Assembly (NCBI RefSeq): GCF_023101765.2
Contig: NC_064213.1
Span: 8,246,001 to 8,310,000, forward strand
Direction: 5' to 3'
Source of the DNA: Spodoptera frugiperda
Lineage: Eukaryota > Arthropoda > Insecta > Lepidoptera > Noctuidae
DNA: 64,000 nt
The translations under genes were made by a program, and so were the position numbers. Below the pieces are notes generated by a model that ran no database searches, had not been told where the DNA came from, and was given only the letters and a program-made list of their open reading frames with translations. Shown in pieces: positions 61,001 through 64,000 of the stretch (positions are counted from its first letter, which is position 1; every line of letters begins with the position of its first letter).

Positions 61001-62631
61001 GACAGCGAGCCAGGCCGCAGACACAAGCCTCGTTACCTACTAGGATACTTAGGTTGGTTACTTGCACGTAATTTTGACGTAATAAGACTTTATTTATAAA
61101 CCATAATATTACATCAAGAGCCTGTGACAATCCACAACTCGATCCCAAATTGTACCACTCTTATGTGTTTCATAGCTGAGTGTAAATTAGATAATAAGGT
61201 ACGATGGGGTTGACGTATCCATTTGGACAAAAACCCCTTAAAATAATAAAGAAAAAAATGTGTTATTAAATAACGTGACCCCGCCCGCGCCGGCCGCGTT
61301 ACGAGTTGCGCACGAGCATGTACGAGCACATAAGGGTAATCTTTTGCTAATCTTATGACACCCACAACTGTTTCTACGTACACGTCATATTAACTCTTAA
61401 CCACCACACCACCTTTAAACATCTTAATTTCTCTAAAATTGCAGAAGACTGTCATCAAAGACTCGTGACACCGAAGGGCAGGTCTCAATGTCAGTAGTTA
61501 GTGAAAACGAAAGAGGTCGGGACAACCCCGCCTACCAACATGAACATCACAGGAAACCAAACTCACCGTGGAGGTACCCGCTCTTCAGGAGACAGATAGA
61601 CAGGTACACTAATTCATTATATATATGCAACGTCACGCCTTTTATCCCCGAAGGCAGAAGTGCACATTGCCGCTATAGAATGTACACCCACTTTTTACCA
61701 TTTGTGTTATAAGTCCCATGTAATACGGGGTGAGCCTATTGCCATAAACTGGCCACAATTCCAGACTCAGAAATTTTCGAAAAACCGAAAAAAGCCCAGT
61801 AATGCTTTGCCTGACCCGAGAATGGAACCCAAGACCCCTTTCCGGACGAAGCAGTTGCTAATTCATTATTATAAACAACAATTATAATGAATATGGCAAA
61901 ATGGTCCTTTAATGAATGGTTTTATGTAAACGTTTCAGAGCGGACTCCGCGTCGAGTCTGGGGTCAAGCATAAACGGTAACAGTTCCGGTATAAAGATGT
62001 CGCCACTGGCCACGGGAGCACCCGTGGCGCCACCGTCGATCCCTCCGCATAGGTACATAACGAGTACTTCTCAGTCTTGTCGCTATGTTAAATAAACGCT
62101 GCTTGCCTGAATACTGTGAAGTGAGTATTATGTTATGACGATGATGAGTGAGAGGATAGAAAGTGAATCCGTGTTTGCACACACTTATGCTTCTGCGTAG
62201 TGAAATATTCTAGGTAGTTATACGGCCGCTGAGGTTGAAATCGATTGGAAGTCAATATTATGATGACGACAATCATAACTAGTTTTAACCTAATAATTAT
62301 TGACATCCTTGAAACGGAGTTACGCTTGTTGATTCAATAGTAGCTTATAAAACTTTATAGCGAATCTATTCGCTGTTTTAAATGGATTCTTATTGGGGGC
62401 CTATGTTCAGCAGTGGACGTCTAGTGACTGATATGATGATGATGATGAATGGATATCAACATTACTGTTTTATAATAAAGTTGAAATTCGACAGATTGGA
62501 AAATATTGATTGATTGATCACGTCTGTAAATAATAGACATAGTGATTGTACAGCAAATTAAATAATATTTGTTGTTTTCCAGGTACCGACCTCAAATACC
62601 AGCGGCAGAGCGAGTGAAGGACATGTGGTGA
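55033..62631 (+). CDS. DUOXA: Dual oxidase maturation factor (DUOXA family)
   Basis: Membrane protein that escorts dual oxidase (Duox) out of the ER and supports H2O2 production at the cell surface; Drosophila homologue mol/NIP. Coding exons: 55,033-55,197; 56,083-56,140; 59,316-59,453; 59,734-59,959; 60,318-60,529; 60,872-61,052; 61,445-61,603; 61,939-62,052; 62,583-62,631 (TGA). All phases agree; total 433 residues. Predicted membrane spans: about 29-50, 57-75, 197-213, 217-235 and 250-283 (one or two). The loop between spans 2 and 3 holds the family blocks YRAFSAERL, HVNVTLT and DYNEQFRW (135-142), with possible N-glycosylation at Asn116 and Asn126. The first 290 residues match the DuoxA domain; a Ser/Pro- and charge-rich tail follows, making it longer than the vertebrate proteins (about 320-340). 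An in-frame TGA at 55,027-55,029 fixes the start. The donors after exons 1 and 6 of this list (gttgta, gttggt) are weak. No Duox gene is seen in the window. Confidence 0.93.
56681..57630 (-). mobile_element. Helitron-like element in a DUOXA intron
   Basis: Lies in the intron between 56,140 and 59,316. In reverse it ends with hairpin CGCGA (6-nt loop ACGAAG) TCGCG, 8 nt, then CTAGT: on + this is ACTAG at 56,681-56,685 and arms at 56,694-56,698 and 56,705-56,709, preceded by A. This matches the terminus plan of the Helitron at 5,754-8,055. The body includes 'gacttccggcaaatttttgg', 'ttcaaccaaatccgtcaaat' and 'tatgaaccgattgacatgaa'. The far (5') boundary is uncertain. No coding sequence. Confidence 0.6.
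57631..59315 (+). other. Intron sequence, nothing recognised
   Basis: The rest of the DUOXA intron ends at acceptor 'ggttgcag' (59,308-59,315). No exon, RNA gene or clear repeat is seen. A GC-richer patch lies at about 58,290-58,420. Confidence 0.5.
60080..60246 (-). mobile_element. R1-like LINE tail in DUOXA intron, perfect 14-bp TSD
   Basis: An antisense tail of the R1-like LINE (60,094-60,232) lies inside the intron 59,960-60,317. It is flanked by perfect direct repeats 'agagatgtggtgct' at 60,080-60,093 and 60,233-60,246. The tail starts at 'gagctgcggactacctagcg' in element sense, the same truncation point as several other copies. The insertion ends 71 bp before the next exon's acceptor (exon starts at 60,318). 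Confidence 0.93.
60672..60792 (-). mobile_element. Second R1-like LINE tail in a DUOXA intron
   Basis: Antisense tail inside the intron 60,530-60,871: T run at 60,672-60,679, 'aaaatcatccaatgtctta', 'actgattaaaaacca', 'ggagccctggtaaaccctct' and 'aggtagtc'. It is more diverged and internally deleted than the copy one intron upstream, so it is probably older. No target duplication was found. It ends about 80 bp before the next exon at 60,872. Confidence 0.8.
61629..61860 (+). repeat. Interspersed repeat family A, copy 2
   Basis: Located in the DUOXA intron 61,604-61,938, starting about 25 bp after the donor. It shares 'ttatccccgaagg', 'gtgcacattgc', 'ccatttgtgt', 'ccacaattccagactc' and 'cccagtaatg' with 891-1,090 in the same orientation. 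It continues with 'cctgacccgagaatggaacc', which the first copy lacks. Non-coding. Confidence 0.65.
62395..62448 (+). mobile_element. RTE-type LINE 3' end fragment
   Basis: 'ggggcctatgttcagcagtg' and 'gacgtctagtgactg' followed by (atg)n (about 62,432-62,446). This is the common 3' end of insect RTE-clade LINEs, which end in simple repeats instead of poly(A). About 54 bp, in the last DUOXA intron (62,053-62,582). Confidence 0.6.
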
Positions 62632-63570
62632 TTAGTGTAATAATAGCATAATTTAATTACACTCAAATAATAATAGGTGTTGGCGGTACGTCATCTAAAG
62701 TTACTGATCTCTGAGGACCTTCATACATGGTGAATAGACAAGCCCACGAGTTAAAACATATAGTGATGTAGATATAAGAATCCGTAGAAACTACACAAAT
62801 AAAATCAAATAATTTAAGTACCATATATTAAGATGGCCGCTTATGTGAAAATATTCAAGTGTTTTCACCTTATCAAAAATTTCCTAAGATGACAATACTG
62901 ATGTTAAAAGAAAATTGTAAATATGTAAATTATAGTTAGGTCTAAATTATGTATTAAATCCGTCCAGTGTCATAAATGAAATGCCTAGGAAATAATGCTG
63001 TACCTCTTGTAAGATATGAATAAAATATTATGACTGCATCGACACAAGTAAATGCTTTGTGCCATGTAATAAAACAAGAGACAAGAAGTATTAAATAAGT
63101 AAATTTTAATAAGGGCGAAAATTAAATGTATTAAAAAGTATTGGAACAACGTAGATAGCATTTGACATTGTTTTTTTTTAATCTGACAAAAGTGTGAATG
63201 TTGATGTTAACGACATATCAATAAAATTAAAATGACATCGAATCGATAGAAGATAATTCGATAATCTATAACTAGACCGAAGTCATTTAGTTATACGTGT
63301 AATTGTAAGTTATTTATTTCTTATTTCCAGTTGTGGTTGTTGTGTGAATGTTGTGAGTAGCCATTGGGAGTAACAATCACAATTATAACTGTCTACGTCA
63401 CATTAGTCCTAACTACTTACATCACGGATCATTTTCAATGTTGTGAAGATATGTTTGCAACAGTGAATGTGTATTGTACCTTCGTATTTTAATTGTAACT
63501 ATAGTGAGAATAGAATGAATGATTTAAATAATATTTATTGTGATCGAAAAAATAAACGAATTCGAAACTT
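62632..63570 (+). terminator. DUOXA: DUOXA 3'UTR with candidate poly(A) signals
   Basis: After the TGA at 62,629-62,631 the sequence is AT-rich and non-coding. AATAAA occurs at 62,798-62,803, 63,019-63,024, 63,068-63,073, 63,220-63,225 and 63,551-63,556. Any could serve; the true cleavage site cannot be chosen from sequence. 'ttatttcttatttccag' at about 63,314-63,330 resembles an acceptor, so an alternatively spliced 3'UTR is possible. Confidence 0.55.
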
Positions 63571-63639
63571 TACCTGTGTTATGTTTATTAAAAATATTAC
63601 CCACCCATCACCCAGTGGCACCCACTTTTTCCCAGTTAG

Positions 63640-63835
63640 GGTGCTATTCCACCAAAGATGCGCTATGTAGGTTTGCTACAAAGAAGTTATAGCTAAGCTG
63701 TGAAACTATGTGACCGTTTCCACTTATCGATAAATAATAGGGCAGCCGTTAGTTTCCACTAGTGCTATGCTATGTGTACCAATTAATAAGATTGGTGGAA
63801 GTCAAACGCATCCACAGCAACGTGGTGGAAAAGCC
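63640..63835. repeat. Probable MITE-like repeat with ccac/gtgg motifs
   Basis: Contains 'ctattccaccaaagatgcgc', 'gtttccactagtgctatgct' and 'gcatccacagcaacgtggtg', with opposed TTCCACC and GGTGGAA motifs at about 63,647 and 63,826. This style is common in lepidopteran genomes. Boundaries are uncertain. The remaining 63,836-64,000 shows nothing recognisable. Confidence 0.4.
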
Positions 63836-64000
63836 CCCTTATGATGCTTTTTCATACCAACTAACGGAACTGTTGAAAAATAAATCGACAAAGTATAACT
63901 AATAAAAGACAAATTTAATCACTCTAAAATAATACCATAATCACATCAGACACATTACAAAATTGATAAACAACAAATATTGATTACATTAAAAATACAA

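Noticed and set aside
1..64000. Duox gene next to its maturation factor, as in vertebrates
   Set aside because: No peroxidase, EF-hand or NADPH-oxidase coding segments were recognised on either strand; isolated small exons cannot be fully excluded.
1..64000. CRISPR arrays, operons, phage or endogenous viral genes
   Set aside because: No regularly spaced repeats, bacterial gene packing or viral protein signatures; the content is insect nuclear DNA.

Overview
The window is AT-rich eukaryotic DNA from an insect, almost certainly a moth or butterfly. The evidence is a multi-exon gene with GT-AG introns plus repeat families typical of Lepidoptera: Helitron ends closing in CTAGT, LINE tails with the 'accatcaggtga' 3' end, an R1-like LINE tail, an RTE-type 'cagtggacgtct' tail and several MITE-like repeats. 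No prokaryotic, organellar, CRISPR, rRNA or convincing tRNA features were seen.

One host gene can be supported with confidence: a dual oxidase maturation factor (DUOXA family; Drosophila mol/NIP). It lies on the + strand with coding exons at 55,033-62,631. Nine exons join in consistent phase to give 433 residues. An in-frame stop upstream of the ATG within the same exon fixes the start and implies at least one upstream non-coding exon. The best candidate is at about 34,516-34,743, beside a GC-rich patch and ending in a strong AG|GTGAGT donor. That gives a first intron of about 20 kb and makes the right half of the window one transcription unit. In that model a 28-codon upstream ORF runs across the first splice and stops in an ATGA overlap with the main start codon.

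The left half (1-34 kb) has no recognisable host gene. It holds a LINE reverse transcriptase fragment (1-350), an R1-like LINE tail family (eight pieces across the window, one inserted into an older copy of itself at 9.3-10.1 kb), a 2.3-kb Helitron with a broken helicase (5.75-8.06 kb), a 5'-truncated LINE with an open RNase H ORF (19.44-20.54 kb), a tandemly doubled LINE tail (22.07-22.18 kb), and a composite repeat with a 208-bp TTAA-bounded inverted-repeat element (31.2-32.4 kb).

The long first intron holds a 332-bp, near-perfect inverted repeat (37,722-38,053), a 414-bp MITE with about 70-bp arms and TA-type ends (44,597-45,010), other interspersed repeats and several GC-rich patches. Introns within the coding part carry two antisense R1-like LINE tails, one with a perfect 14-bp target-site duplication, and a Helitron-like element. 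No clear new enzymatic system was found. The items most worth testing are the upstream ORF/ATGA arrangement, the intronic 136-bp-arm hairpin and the nested LINE insertion.
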